Below are positions 1-8,178 of a stretch of DNA of 61,245 nt, in pieces; the first letter of the stretch is position 1; the number at the start of each line of letters is the position of its first letter. Position numbers and translations under genes: made by a program. This DNA is from JAJISG01 sp964347345 (GTDB taxonomy: Archaea; Thermoplasmatota; Thermoplasmata; RBG-16-68-12; JAJISG01): the NCBI GenBank assembly GCA_964347345.1, contig CAYFYB010000007.1, forward strand, positions 1-61,245, written 5' to 3'. The notes beneath the pieces were generated by a model that did no database searches, was not told where the DNA came from, and worked only from the letters and a program-made list of their open reading frames with translations.

Positions 1-828
1 CGGAGCATGGCCATCGCCGAGGACCACAACTACGAGGTCCTCCACGGGATCGTCGACTCCCTCTGGCTCCGGCCCCTCCCGGGGCACGACCCCGTAGAAA
101 AAGTGCTGGACCACATCGCCACCGCCACCGGGCTGCCCATTGACCTTGAAGGTGTGTACAAGTGGATCGTCTTCCTCCCCTGCAAGACCACCGGAGTGGG
201 GGCCCTGAACCGCTACTACGGCCTCTTCGAGGATGGGGAGATGAAGCTGAGGGGCATCGAGGTGAGAAAGCACGATACTCCCGTCTTCGTGTCCAATGCC
301 CAGCACTCCATGCTTGAGGTCTTCCGCCGAGTTCGAAATGCGGAGGAGTTCAAGGCCCTCATCTCTGAGGCCCTTCAGGTCCTTCACGAGGCCGCCAGGG
401 AACTCCTCGAGGGCCGCGTTCCCTTGGATGATCTAGTGATAACCAAGATCGTCACCAAGCCCCTGAGCGACTACGTGGTCCTCAACTACACCGCGGCCGC
501 CCTCAGGCAGATGCGGGACCGAGGGTTCAAGGCGGAGCCTGGGGAGTACGTGAGGTACGTCATCACCGACCGAAGGTCGAGGGACTACCGTCGAAAAGTG
601 CGGTTTGCCGCCTTTCTTCAGGAGGATGACAAGGCGGACCGATGGGAGTACCTTCGACTCCTCTGCCGGGCTGCGGAGACCCTGCTCTCCCCCTTTGGCT
701 ACACTGAGGAAGGTCTCCTGGAAGCCTTCCGAGGGAATGACTTGGCGAATGAAGTCATCAGCCAACCCGGAAGGGCCGCGCTACCTCAACCGTCTGGAGG
801 ACGCTCAGTCAGGGGCAGATCGCTATAG
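1..828 (+). CDS. polB: Family B DNA polymerase, C-terminal part (partial)
   Basis: The reading frame is open from the first base of the window, so the 5' end lies outside. The visible ~275 residues are the end of the palm and the thumb of an archaeal replicative family B polymerase. A YKWIVFLPCK strand is followed by a RYYG segment corresponding to the conserved K-x-RYFG region, and then by a helical thumb. The exonuclease domain and the YxDTD catalytic motif would lie upstream. The last 43 bases overlap the end of the opposite-strand CYTH gene. The family assignment is firm; the subtype (B1, B2 or B3) is not decided here. Confidence 0.88.
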   Translation, partial: RSMAIAEDHNYEVLHGIVDSLWLRPLPGHDPVEKVLDHIATATGLPIDLEGVYKWIVFLPCKTTGVGALNRYYGLFEDGEMKLRGIEVRKHDTPVFVSNAQHSMLEVFRRVRNAEEFKALISEALQVLHEAARELLEGRVPLDDLVITKIVTKPLSDYVVLNYTAAALRQMRDRGFKAEPGEYVRYVITDRRSRDYRRKVRFAAFLQEDDKADRWEYLRLLCRAAETLLSPFGYTEEGLLEAFRGNDLANEVISQPGRAALPQPSGGRSVRGRSL

Positions 829-1328
829 GAACCGGCGACGAGGTCCTCCTCCTTGATTCCGAGGGAAGCCCTCAAAGAGCTGAACTCCCCCAATGCCTCC
901 TTCTCCTCGTCCTCGGCTTCCACCTTTCTCTCGAACTCCACGAAGCCACCAAGGCCCTTCACCTCGTCCAGGTGGACCTGCACCGCCTTCCACCGGTATA
1001 CGGAACGGACCTTCTCCACAGTAACCAGGGTGCCAAGGGCCTCCGTCAGGATGGATCTGACATCATCGACATCATTAAGCTGTAGAAGGAGGACCTCGCT
1101 CTTCTTGGGTCCGGGGAGGTCTTCCCTGCGGTAGAAGATGAGGGTGCCCTCCGGATTATCGTCAGTCTGCCTGACCTTGAGCCTGCCCCTCGATACGCGA
1201 AAGTAGGTGTCTACTTGTCTGAAGGTGCCAACCACGACAGCGTTGGCATCCAGCCAAGCCCGAACTCGAGGTAAGTCAGAGCACCGAGCCTTCAACTCGA
1301 GAAGCTTCACCCGCTCGCCCTCATCCAC
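786..1328 (-). CDS. CYTH-domain protein (class IV adenylate cyclase / triphosphatase family)
   Basis: This is a 180-residue CYTH (CyaB-thiamine triphosphatase) fold protein. An N-terminal LELKAR strand stands for the ExExK motif, followed by an HFxQxDxYF-like stretch (FRQVDTYFRV), then LKVRQ, and later charged strands including YRWKAVQVHLDEV. CYTH enzymes bind triphosphates in a beta-tunnel with divalent metal. Archaeal members have been linked to inorganic triphosphatase or cyclase activity, and the substrate cannot be read from sequence. The start is GTG; there is no better ATG. It converges on polB with a 43-base overlap and lies 72 bases downstream of the HARP-like gene on the same strand. 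Confidence 0.82.
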   Translation of the reverse strand: MDEGERVKLLELKARCSDLPRVRAWLDANAVVVGTFRQVDTYFRVSRGRLKVRQTDDNPEGTLIFYRREDLPGPKKSEVLLLQLNDVDDVRSILTEALGTLVTVEKVRSVYRWKAVQVHLDEVKGLGGFVEFERKVEAEDEEKEALGEFSSLRASLGIKEEDLVAGSYSDLPLTERPPDG

Positions 1329-1400
1329 GATGTGGCCTCCGCAGTTGACATCCCGAACTACCCAAGGGTCATTGGACCCTCATCTAAGAGCTTGCCGTCC

Positions 1401-1886
1401 CTAACTCGACACCAGAGCCCTTAACTTGGGCTCTAGCCTGATGGCACACTCAGCATCCTCGAAGCTGTCTAGCAGGAGGCGAAGTGTGTCCCGCTCATCG
1501 TCGATGGGAACGAACCAGGCCTTTGCCGAGGGATCGAAAGTCCTTCCGGGAACCTTCCTTGCTGCCCTGACCAAAGCGGCGTCGTAGTCAAACTGCACTA
1601 CATACTCCTCCCCGCAACGGCTGATGGCTACTTCCGGCTTCTTGGGCCTCGGGATGCGTCCCTCATCGTACAGAGTCTTGAGGTCTCGATCCATCTCTAC
1701 TTGGGTTCCAACGGCCTCCAGAAGGGCGGTTGCGTCCATGTAGAGGTGCAACGGAAAGACCCACTCCTTCGTGGATGGGTCGAAACGTCGCTGTGGCAAC
1801 CCCTTGATGGTGGCCACCAGCGACTTGTCGTACTCGAAGGAAAGGACAACCTCATCACCCCTCCTACGCATTGTCGCTCGCTTCAC
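1401..1886 (-). CDS. Protein of two tandem HARP-like repeats
   Basis: 161 residues, made of two copies of one module at about residues 12-60 and 94-143. Each copy has a beta strand (VLSFEYD / VVQFDYD), a helix, and the signature RxFDPSxKxWxxPl (residues 34-46 and 115-128), then a second helix. This is the pattern of the HARP domain found next to SNF2 helicases of the SMARCAL1 family, where it binds fork DNA. Here it is free-standing and duplicated, with no helicase attached. A TATA element (1908-1915) sits about 25 bases upstream of the GTG at 1886; an in-frame ATG at 1871 is the alternative start. The domain call is by pattern recognition and the function is unknown. Confidence 0.72.
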   Translation of the reverse strand: MKRATMRRRGDEVVLSFEYDKSLVATIKGLPQRRFDPSTKEWVFPLHLYMDATALLEAVGTQVEMDRDLKTLYDEGRIPRPKKPEVAISRCGEEYVVQFDYDAALVRAARKVPGRTFDPSAKAWFVPIDDERDTLRLLLDSFEDAECAIRLEPKLRALVSS

Positions 1887-1907
1887 ACGCGGACCAGGCT
1901 CCGACTC

Positions 1908-1915
1908 AATATATA
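1908..1915 (-). promoter_or_regulatory. TATA element for the HARP-like gene
   Basis: AATATATA centred about 25 bases upstream of the GTG at 1886, as expected for an archaeal leaderless transcript. Confidence 0.5.
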
Positions 1916-1951
1916 GGGTCTAAGGGGAGGGGTGGGTGAAAGTAAGCCTCT

Positions 1952-2476
1952 CTAGCTTCCAGACTGAGCGGCCAGGTCCCGGGCCCTCACAAGGGCGACT
2001 AGTTCGACTCCCGTCGCCCCCAGGTTCTCTGCCGCTCCCTCCTCCCTGTCAACCACGCAGAGGACCTTCTCCACAATTGCTCCCACCTCACGAAGCAACT
2101 CGACGGCTTTTCTTACCGTCCCACCGGTGGTCGTTACGTCCTCCACGAGGAGGACCTTGTCACCAGGTTTCAACTCGCCCTCTATTGGCTTTCGGGTGCC
2201 GTGGGCCTTGGCCGCTCGCCGAATCATCACGTAGGGCAGGGAGCTTTCCAAGGAGAGGGCCGCGGCGATGGGCACCGCCCCCAACTCTGTTCCCGCGATC
2301 CTAGTGCAACCGCCCGTGTGGGGAAGCATCTCCCTGGCTATCATCCGGAGGATGTCGGGTCTCGTTACGGCCTGCTTGATATCCACGTAGTACTTGCTCT
2401 TCCGCCCCGAGGCCAGGGTGAACTCCCCAAACTTCAGGGCCCCACATTCCTTCAGGGCTTCCACCAGGCTCACCAC
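1952..2476 (-). CDS. pyrE: Orotate phosphoribosyltransferase
   Basis: This 174-residue type I phosphoribosyltransferase converts orotate and PRPP to orotidine monophosphate in UMP synthesis. The N-terminus has the FTLASGRKSKYYVD segment that binds orotate. The PRPP loop VLLVEDVTTTGGT is at about residues 108-120. A GTELGAVPIAAALS stretch lies between them. Length is normal for the archaeal enzyme. Its ATG lies inside the 3' end of carS (7-base overlap), so the two are co-transcribed and probably translationally coupled. Confidence 0.95.
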   Translation of the reverse strand: MVSLVEALKECGALKFGEFTLASGRKSKYYVDIKQAVTRPDILRMIAREMLPHTGGCTRIAGTELGAVPIAAALSLESSLPYVMIRRAAKAHGTRKPIEGELKPGDKVLLVEDVTTTGGTVRKAVELLREVGAIVEKVLCVVDREEGAAENLGATGVELVALVRARDLAAQSGS

Positions 2477-3054
2477 GGGACCTCCTTCTTGCCGATCCTG
2501 TACCCAATGACGTTCACTACCTTATGAAGGAGGGGTGTGATTCCTAGGATGAAAAGGAGCCCGAGAATGGCCTCCCCGAACAAATAGCGGGCGGCCACCC
2601 AGTCAGGAAAGAGGAGCCCTGTGAGGAGGAAGGCTCCTAGGACGAAGTCATAACGATCCAGAAACGGTGCCCTTTGGCCCTTCTCCAGCCCTCTTCGCCG
2701 CTTGATGAAGCTCCCCAGCATGTCCCCCAAGAGAGCTCCGAAGGATAAGGCGGCGAGGATTCCCAGGAACTCGGGGAAGGGACCGAAGGAGAGGGGAGAG
2801 GATTCCCAGGGTAGGAGAGCGGTCCATTGAATGGTGCCAATGACGACCCCGGAGAGGCCGCCACCAATTAAGCCCCTCCAAGTCTTCCCGTCCCCCAGGA
2901 CCCTCCTGCCGTCCCTCCATACCCTCCCCAGGTCCACGGGCCTGCCGCCGCCGAACAGAACCGCAGCGGGGTTTGCAATGTAGGCCGGGATGAAGAACCA
3001 GAACGAAAGGAGGAGGGTCTCCAGGACCACTCTGCCAGCATGGCTTTCCCCCAT
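2470..3054 (-). CDS. carS: CDP-archaeol synthase
   Basis: This 194-residue integral membrane cytidylyltransferase activates unsaturated archaetidic acid with CTP to give CDP-archaeol, the branch point for archaeal polar lipid headgroups. The motifs are as in the family: PAYIANPAAVLFGGG after the first membrane helix, GDGKTWRG, GDMLGSFIKRR and DRYDFVLGA. About five hydrophobic segments are visible. The ATG at 3054 begins a strong N-terminal membrane helix. It overlaps pyrE by 7 bases and diverges from the KaiC-like gene that starts at 3131. Confidence 0.93.
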   Translation of the reverse strand: MGESHAGRVVLETLLLSFWFFIPAYIANPAAVLFGGGRPVDLGRVWRDGRRVLGDGKTWRGLIGGGLSGVVIGTIQWTALLPWESSPLSFGPFPEFLGILAALSFGALLGDMLGSFIKRRRGLEKGQRAPFLDRYDFVLGAFLLTGLLFPDWVAARYLFGEAILGLLFILGITPLLHKVVNVIGYRIGKKEVPW

Positions 3055-3101
3055 ATATGAACATTGGATGTTCTCACCCGAGATAACCGCTTCATCACCG
3101 A

Positions 3102-3107
3102 TTTATA
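3102..3107 (+). promoter_or_regulatory. TATA element for the KaiC-like gene
   Basis: TTTATA centred 26 bases upstream of the ATG at 3131. This fixes the start downstream of the in-frame upstream codons and implies a leaderless mRNA. Confidence 0.55.
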
Positions 3108-3130
3108 CCGACCTGGTGAGGGTATGCCAC

Positions 3131-3835
3131 ATGGTGGAGAGAGTGCCCACCTTCGTTGAGGGCTTCGACGATGCCCTCGGAGGTGGCATACCCCGAGGCA
3201 GCGTTGTCCTGATATGTGGCACCCCGGGGACCATGAAGACCAGCCTGGTCTTCAGCATCCTCTACAACAACGTCCGGAAGAACGGAAGCAAGGCCCTCTT
3301 CGTCACCCTGGAGCAGAGCTACGAGGACCTGAGGGACGCCATGGCGGAGCTGGGCATGAGGGGTCTTGACGACATGGACCTCTACATCCTGGATGTCGGC
3401 CGAATCAGGAGGGAGCACAAGGAGGAGGAAGGTCAGAAGGACTGGATGCAGGTCCTCATGGAGTACATCGACAAGAGGGTCAAGGTCCAGGACTTCGATC
3501 TCCTGGCCATAGACCCCCTCTCCGGCCTGTACTCCCTCAGCGAGATGAGAAACCCCCGCCGGGACCTCTTCCACTTCTTCTCGTTCCTGAAGGAGCTGGG
3601 TCCCACCTCCTTCCTGGTCTCGGAGATCCCGTACGGCTCCCCTCGCCTAGTCGCCCATGAGGAGGACTTCCTGGCCGACGGCATCTTCCTACTGAGACAA
3701 TACGAGATCGGGGAGACTGATGTCCAGCTGAGGATAAGATGCATCAAGCTGAGGAAGGCTAAGCACGAGCAAGGATACTTCGCCCTCATCAGGGCGGATG
3801 AGCGCTTCATGGTGACCTCCATCATCGTTGAGTGA
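3131..3835 (+). CDS. KaiC/RAD55-like RecA-family ATPase (paralogue 1)
   Basis: A single RecA-type domain of 234 residues. It opens with VEGFDDALGGGIPRGSV, the typical KaiC-like entry. The P-loop is GTPGTMKTS, in which the third glycine of GxxGxGK is replaced by Met. A FVTLEQS strand carries the Glu expected to activate water, and LLAIDPLS is Walker B. Such proteins serve archaeal signalling, motility or repair; this one has no partner domain. It is close to the gene at 6717 (same entry motif, same altered P-loop, same PRRDLFHFF segment), with XPD, UPF0216 and a DUF6015-like gene between them. The 3' end overlaps XPD by 14 bases. The exact role is unknown. Confidence 0.8.
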   Translation: MVERVPTFVEGFDDALGGGIPRGSVVLICGTPGTMKTSLVFSILYNNVRKNGSKALFVTLEQSYEDLRDAMAELGMRGLDDMDLYILDVGRIRREHKEEEGQKDWMQVLMEYIDKRVKVQDFDLLAIDPLSGLYSLSEMRNPRRDLFHFFSFLKELGPTSFLVSEIPYGSPRLVAHEEDFLADGIFLLRQYEIGETDVQLRIRCIKLRKAKHEQGYFALIRADERFMVTSIIVE

Positions 3836-5693
3836 CGTCCGGGGACAGATGGGCCTCCACGGCTTCCGCAGGGTTCTGGATCATGACCATGGGGCCCAGG
3901 GCCCTCTTGAAGAACGGGGCTCGACGGTCCAGGAGGATGGCTATGCCTCGGTCCTCCTCGGACCTTATGAGCCTCCCGACGCACTGGAGTAGTCTCCGGC
4001 TCGTGGGGGCGACCACTCCATACTCCCAGCCTCTCTGAAACTTCCAGTCGTAGTAGTCCACCAGGGCCCTCAGCGCGGCCGTGGGCTTGGGATACGGGAT
4101 GCCCACGATCGCCACCACTTCCAGCTCGCGGTCGGGAAAGTCCATCCCTTCGGCAATTCTGCCCCCCACCACGGCGAAGAGGGCGGAAGGTGGCTTTCGA
4201 AAGGCGTCCAGGGTCCTCATGAGTTCCACCTGGTTCATCCCCCTCCTCTCCACATACACGGGGACCTTGCTGCTGCCGGCCAGGTCCAGGAAGGAGTCCA
4301 TTAGGTTGTAACTGGGGAATAGGAAGAGGGTGTTCCTCTCGCACGCCTCCAGGAGAGCGGCAACCTCGGACCTCAATCGGTCCACAGCCTCGGGGTCCGA
4401 TGTCAGCTCCTCATAGCGCGTCGTCACGCCGTCCACGTAGACCACGCGGCGGTTCTCGGGAGGGAAGGGATTGGGGAAGACCTTTAGGTGGGAATCCATG
4501 GGCAGGCCAAGAGAATCCCGGTATTCCTCCAGAGGCTCCAGGGTGCCGGACATGTGGACCGAAGCGTGGCATTCAAGGATGGGTCTAGCCGCCAGGGAGG
4601 GGTCGAGGCAGTAGGCCCTCAGGGCGGGGTTCTCGCCGCCCAGGATGAGTCGGGCATACTCCACACCATCCATGGTCATCCACCTCAACAGACTTCGGGC
4701 CATGGAGAGAACGTAGGAACGAGGGAGGACCCCCCTCTTCCTTCTTGACTCCCGGACGACCTCCCCCATGGCGGCCAAAGAGGCCAGGAGCCCCTTTAGC
4801 CTGGACGTTGTGATGGTGAACTCATGCATGAGGATCTCCTCAATGGCTGACGGCGGAAGGAAGCCATCCTCCTCCCTCACGTACTCCGAGGCCAGATCCC
4901 GGACGCCCCGGCCCAGGACCTCCAAGAAGTCGAAGGCGCTCACCTCCTCCATGAGTTCAGGGTCACCGTAGTCCATCACCTCCCTCTCGGCCAGCTCAAT
5001 TCCCCTCAACGAGAGGGAGAGGGAGGCCACATCCCTGCAATAGTCAGGGAGGTTGTGAGCCTCGTCCACTATCAGAATCACGTCCTCCAGAGGCCTCTGC
5101 ATCGTCTCCAGAAGGGTCCTCCTTAGCGGCGTCTCGAAAAAGTAGACGTATGGGGCCGTTATCACGGTGGCCTCGGGGGCCAGGAGTTTTGTCAGCTCGT
5201 AGGGACAGAGGCGGATCCCGTGGCAGTGCTCCGCTAGCTCCTCGGCCGTGGGAAGGGCCTCGCGACACCACCGGCCTACCTCCTCCAGGTTTGTATTCAG
5301 CAGGCCCCGGTAGTATGAGCAACCACCGTTCCCCTCCAGGACCTCCTCCTTTCTATCTCGGCAGAACTGAGATAGCTCCTCCGGAGAGCCAGCAGAGAGC
5401 TCCGGGTCCTCGGCCGCCAGAAGGCACATTCGCCGGCGGCCCTGCAATGCGATGCCGAAGGGGCCCAGTCGCCTAAGCTCCACCATCACCTGCCTCTGCT
5501 GTGAGTTCGTCCTGACGAGGTAGAGGACGACCTTCTCCTCCGCTTCTGCCTTCGTCAGGGCGGCGTGGAGGGCACAGACCGTCTTCCCCGACCCGGTGGC
5601 TGCCTGGAGAACAAGATGGCCGCCTTCCAGCCCCCTCCCCATCCAGTCTAGCATCTCCTCCTGGTACCTTCGAAAGGGGTAGGGAAACCTCAA
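3822..5693 (-). CDS. xpd: XPD/Rad3-family 5'-3' DNA helicase with FeS cluster
   Basis: A superfamily 2 helicase of 623 residues, the normal length for archaeal XPD. Walker A is AATGSGKT (31-38). The four cluster cysteines are at about 90, 111, 125 and 163, and DEAH is at 210-213. The C-terminal half carries GGRIAEGMDFP and QCVGRLIR (motif VI). XPD unwinds damaged DNA 5' to 3' in nucleotide excision repair; archaea usually lack the rest of the TFIIH complex. The start is TTG, supported by a TTTTAT element (5716-5723) about 26 bases upstream. The 3' end overlaps the KaiC-like gene. Confidence 0.93.
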   Translation of the reverse strand: MRFPYPFRRYQEEMLDWMGRGLEGGHLVLQAATGSGKTVCALHAALTKAEAEEKVVLYLVRTNSQQRQVMVELRRLGPFGIALQGRRRMCLLAAEDPELSAGSPEELSQFCRDRKEEVLEGNGGCSYYRGLLNTNLEEVGRWCREALPTAEELAEHCHGIRLCPYELTKLLAPEATVITAPYVYFFETPLRRTLLETMQRPLEDVILIVDEAHNLPDYCRDVASLSLSLRGIELAEREVMDYGDPELMEEVSAFDFLEVLGRGVRDLASEYVREEDGFLPPSAIEEILMHEFTITTSRLKGLLASLAAMGEVVRESRRKRGVLPRSYVLSMARSLLRWMTMDGVEYARLILGGENPALRAYCLDPSLAARPILECHASVHMSGTLEPLEEYRDSLGLPMDSHLKVFPNPFPPENRRVVYVDGVTTRYEELTSDPEAVDRLRSEVAALLEACERNTLFLFPSYNLMDSFLDLAGSSKVPVYVERRGMNQVELMRTLDAFRKPPSALFAVVGGRIAEGMDFPDRELEVVAIVGIPYPKPTAALRALVDYYDWKFQRGWEYGVVAPTSRRLLQCVGRLIRSEEDRGIAILLDRRAPFFKRALGPMVMIQNPAEAVEAHLSPDVTQR

Positions 5694-5778
5694 TGGCCTG
5701 TCGAGGGGAGGGGGGGATAAAAGGCTTGCACGGGGAGATGGGCGAAAGTATCCGGCGGGGTCACGGGCGGCCTGAAAG

Positions 5779-5786
5779 GTTTATTG
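5779..5786 (+). promoter_or_regulatory. TATA element for the UPF0216 gene
   Basis: GTTTATTG centred about 28 bases before the GTG at 5811, consistent with a leaderless transcript. Confidence 0.4.
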
Positions 5787-5810
5787 TGGCCACCACCATA
5801 ATCATCGCTG

Positions 5811-6227
5811 GTGTTCGACGAGAGAAGGCTCGAGAAGTGGATGGGCTTTGAGATGAGGGGTCTGCAAGAGGGGCTTGTGACCAGGAGAAAGACCCTCAAG
5901 GAACTCCTTGAGGAGGAGGAACCCCAGTGCCGGACGCGGGAGGGGGAGATGTACGTCTTTGACAGGGAGATCTTGCAGACGCTCGCGGCAGTTGCCACGG
6001 AGGAGGAGATGGGCAGGCTGAGGCTTCCGATAAACCTCCGCTTTCACGTTGGGATGGAGGATCAGTGCAGCTTGGACGACGAGGTCGCCGCAGGGGTGCT
6101 TCGCCGCTTAGAGGGATTTGGAAAGGCCTATCCGTTTCGGGATGGGAAGATGTGGCTTCCCTACTCCCTGGGGCTCGAACTCATACTGAAGCACCGCACA
6201 GCGATTCAGAGAATCTTCGTCCCCTAG
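5811..6227 (+). CDS. UPF0216 (DUF61) family protein
   Basis: A 138-residue archaeal protein of unknown function. It matches UPF0216 in length and in its two most conserved parts: a central RLRLPINLR segment (about residues 66-74) and a C-terminal GKMWLPYSLGLELILKH followed by a TAIQ motif. The family has no characterised activity that I know. The GTG start is set by the upstream TATA element. The stop codon abuts the end of the opposite-strand gene at 6228, so the two genes converge with no gap. Confidence 0.78.
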   Translation: MFDERRLEKWMGFEMRGLQEGLVTRRKTLKELLEEEEPQCRTREGEMYVFDREILQTLAAVATEEEMGRLRLPINLRFHVGMEDQCSLDDEVAAGVLRRLEGFGKAYPFRDGKMWLPYSLGLELILKHRTAIQRIFVP

Positions 6228-6623
6228 TCAGATCTCCGTCCCTCTCTCCCGTCGGGTCTCCCACATGTCCTCCGGGATCTCCTCGTAGACTGAGGGGGAC
6301 AGCTCCTCCTTCACCGGCTGGGCGCCCTGGACCAGCTCGAGGATTCTCTCCTTCCTGAACAGCCAGTAGTGGATTCGCCACTCCCGCCCATCGTACAGGG
6401 TGGTCTCCTCCCGCTCAGTCGTCAGGATACCGGAGTCCTCCAGCATGTAAAAGGCATCCCGATCATCAGGCTCCAGCACGTTGTCGATTATCCTCTCGCT
6501 GTATCCGAAGAAGTTCAGGATATGCTGGGCCATGGCCCTCGCTTCGTCCTCCTTCATCCCCTCACTGTCGATGCTGTTGCGGATGGCCCGCGTCAGATCA
6601 TCAACAGTCAGCGTCCCCTCCAT
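6228..6623 (-). CDS. DUF6015-like archaeal protein
   Basis: 131 residues, mostly helical and acidic at the C-terminus. The centre carries YSERIIDNVLEPDDRDAFYM and TLYDGREWRIHYW, which I recognise from a Thermoplasmata-type conserved protein (DUF6015). The pattern suggests a small winged-helix-like fold, but this is inference. I chose the ATG at 6623 over the in-frame TTG at 6650 because it starts the conserved part and sits downstream of a TTTTTAAT element (6672-6679). The next gene diverges from the same intergenic region. Confidence 0.65.
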   Translation of the reverse strand: MEGTLTVDDLTRAIRNSIDSEGMKEDEARAMAQHILNFFGYSERIIDNVLEPDDRDAFYMLEDSGILTTEREETTLYDGREWRIHYWLFRKERILELVQGAQPVKEELSPSVYEEIPEDMWETRRERGTEI

Positions 6624-6691
6624 ACCTCTATCCCTGGAGTATACCGCCAAGGGTCTTCCCTGCCCTTGAGCTTTTTAATTGCGCTGAGCTC

Positions 6692-6700
6692 TTATATTTA
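6692..6700 (+). promoter_or_regulatory. TATA element for the second KaiC-like gene
   Basis: TTATATTTA centred about 21 bases before the GTG at 6717. This supports that early start rather than the in-frame ATG at 6822. Confidence 0.45.
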
Positions 6701-6716
6701 ACTTCCGTGATACTTC

Positions 6717-7604
6717 GTGTCAAGGTATCCCTATTATCAATTGTGTCAGGAAAAAGATAAATTGGCCTTGGCCCTTAGGAAGAGTACCGGAGAACAGGAG
6801 GGGAGTCAGGTAGACGTAGAGATGAGGGCCGGGGAGGGCACCGAGAGGCTCCTCAGGGAGCTCAAACGTTTAAGGCAGCGGGTAGGCCAGGTGGAGAGGA
6901 AGCTCGATGAGCTTGCCCGCGGCAGGGCTCCGCCTGGGGAGGAGAGGGTACGGACCTTCGTGGAGGGCTTTGACGAAGACCTCGGCGGTGGCATACCCAT
7001 GGGCCACGTCGTCGTGCTCCATGGCCCAGCAGGGACGATGAAGACCTCTCTTGGCCTCTTCCTTGCGTCGAGGAACGTTGAACGGGGCTTCAAGCCCCTT
7101 TACGTCTCCTTAGAGGAGACCAGGGACAGCCTTCTGAGGACCATGGAGGGCCTGGGCATCAAGGATGGAGACTTCATTGTGGACATCGCCACCATGCGCA
7201 TGGAGCATGGCCTGGCGGAGGAGGCTGGGGACTGGCTCCAGATCCTCATGAGCTACCTGGAAGGGAAGGTAGAGGACGGTGTGGATCTCCTGGTCATCGA
7301 CCCCTTCAACTCCCTTTACCCCATGGCCCAGCTGGCCTCACCTCGGCGGGACCTCTTCCACTTCTTCAGATTCCTCAAGGACTCCGGGTTGACGAGCGTC
7401 CTCATAACCGAGGGCAAGGAATTCCCTTACCGGGAGGACTACATGGCTGACGGACTCTTGGAGATCGAGTCCAGGGAACTCGACAGAGGTCAGGTGGTCC
7501 TCTGGATCAGGTGTCCCAAGCTGAGGCACGTGGAGCACTCCAGGGACTACTATCAGCTGGAGTTTCGAAGGGGTCGCTTCCTGGCCCTTCCCGTGACCCG
7601 ATAG
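6717..7604 (+). CDS. KaiC-like ATPase with N-terminal coiled coil (paralogue 2)
   Basis: 295 residues. Residues ~40-70 are a charged coiled coil (LLRELKRLRQRVGQVERKL). A RecA/KaiC domain follows, with VEGFDEDLGGGIPMGHV, the altered P-loop GPAGTMKTS, YVSLEET, and LLVIDPFN as Walker B. It is a paralogue of the gene at 3131 over the whole ATPase domain, sharing the PRRDLFHFF segment. The coiled coil is the main difference and may mediate self-association or partner binding. The GTG start is favoured by TATA placement; the ATG at 6822 would drop 35 residues ahead of the coiled coil. Confidence 0.78.
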   Translation: MSRYPYYQLCQEKDKLALALRKSTGEQEGSQVDVEMRAGEGTERLLRELKRLRQRVGQVERKLDELARGRAPPGEERVRTFVEGFDEDLGGGIPMGHVVVLHGPAGTMKTSLGLFLASRNVERGFKPLYVSLEETRDSLLRTMEGLGIKDGDFIVDIATMRMEHGLAEEAGDWLQILMSYLEGKVEDGVDLLVIDPFNSLYPMAQLASPRRDLFHFFRFLKDSGLTSVLITEGKEFPYREDYMADGLLEIESRELDRGQVVLWIRCPKLRHVEHSRDYYQLEFRRGRFLALPVTR

Positions 7605-7605
7605 G

Positions 7606-7980
7606 TCAGTACGCGTTCCTTACCTTGCTCCTGTCGATCTTTATCCCGGCCGGGGTCGCCACCAGAAAGTTCCTTCCTAGGGCGGCCACATCGCCGCCGG
7701 TGTCCCTGGCCACCGCCTTGAGCTCGCCGGTCACCCTCTTGAGGGCCAGCTCGTCGTTGGCTATGGGGCTGTAGTCGACGACGACCACGCTCCCCTCGTA
7801 CAGGAGGCTGTTGAGGAGGCCGAGGTCCTCCTCCTTGAAGACCTCCGCCACCTTCACTACCGTCTTCGTGACCTGGGCCTCCTCCTCGAGAGGCAGTTCG
7901 CTCAGGTCCACGTACTCCCCATCAAAAGTCTGCCCGTGTTCCACCAGTTTCTTGAGCGGTTTGAAGATTCCCATCCCCAT
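7606..7980 (-). CDS. sepF: Archaeal SepF cell-division protein
   Basis: 124 residues. The N-terminal MGMGIFKPLKKL forms an amphipathic membrane-targeting helix. The SepF core has VKVAEVFKEEDLGLLNSLLYEG, then VVVDYSPIANDELALKR, and the C-terminal TPAGIKIDRSKVR. Archaeal SepF anchors FtsZ rings to the membrane and is thought to be the main anchor where FtsA is absent. In-frame ATGs also lie at 7998 and 7974. A strong TATA (8011-8022) puts transcription start near 7990, just upstream of 7980, so I took 7980. No ftsZ is in the window. Confidence 0.88.
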   Translation of the reverse strand: MGMGIFKPLKKLVEHGQTFDGEYVDLSELPLEEEAQVTKTVVKVAEVFKEEDLGLLNSLLYEGSVVVVDYSPIANDELALKRVTGELKAVARDTGGDVAALGRNFLVATPAGIKIDRSKVRNAY

Positions 7981-8010
7981 CCCTTCGGCCCGCTGCATTC
8001 CACTATGGGG

Positions 8011-8022
8011 ATTTAAATATAT
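8011..8022 (-). promoter_or_regulatory. Strong TATA element for sepF
   Basis: A 12-base all-AT run on the minus strand (ATATATTTAAAT), centred about 36 bases before the ATG at 7980. It is one of the longest AT runs in the window. Confidence 0.5.
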
Positions 8023-8145
8023 CGGCCCAGCCTGGAAGGCTCGCTCACGCAGGCACCATGTATTAAGCCAGAGGGGCCCCGGTGACGACCCCGACGGGAA
8101 CGCGAGGAACGCCTGAGGCGGCAAACGGGATTTCCGTCGGGAAGC

Positions 8146-8152
8146 TTAAATA
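8146..8152 (+). promoter_or_regulatory. TATA element for the flavoprotein gene
   Basis: TTAAATA centred 30 bases before the ATG at 8179. It selects that start over the upstream in-frame ATG at 8161. Confidence 0.45.
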
Positions 8153-8178
8153 GAGAAGGCATGTTCCCGCGGCCAGGA

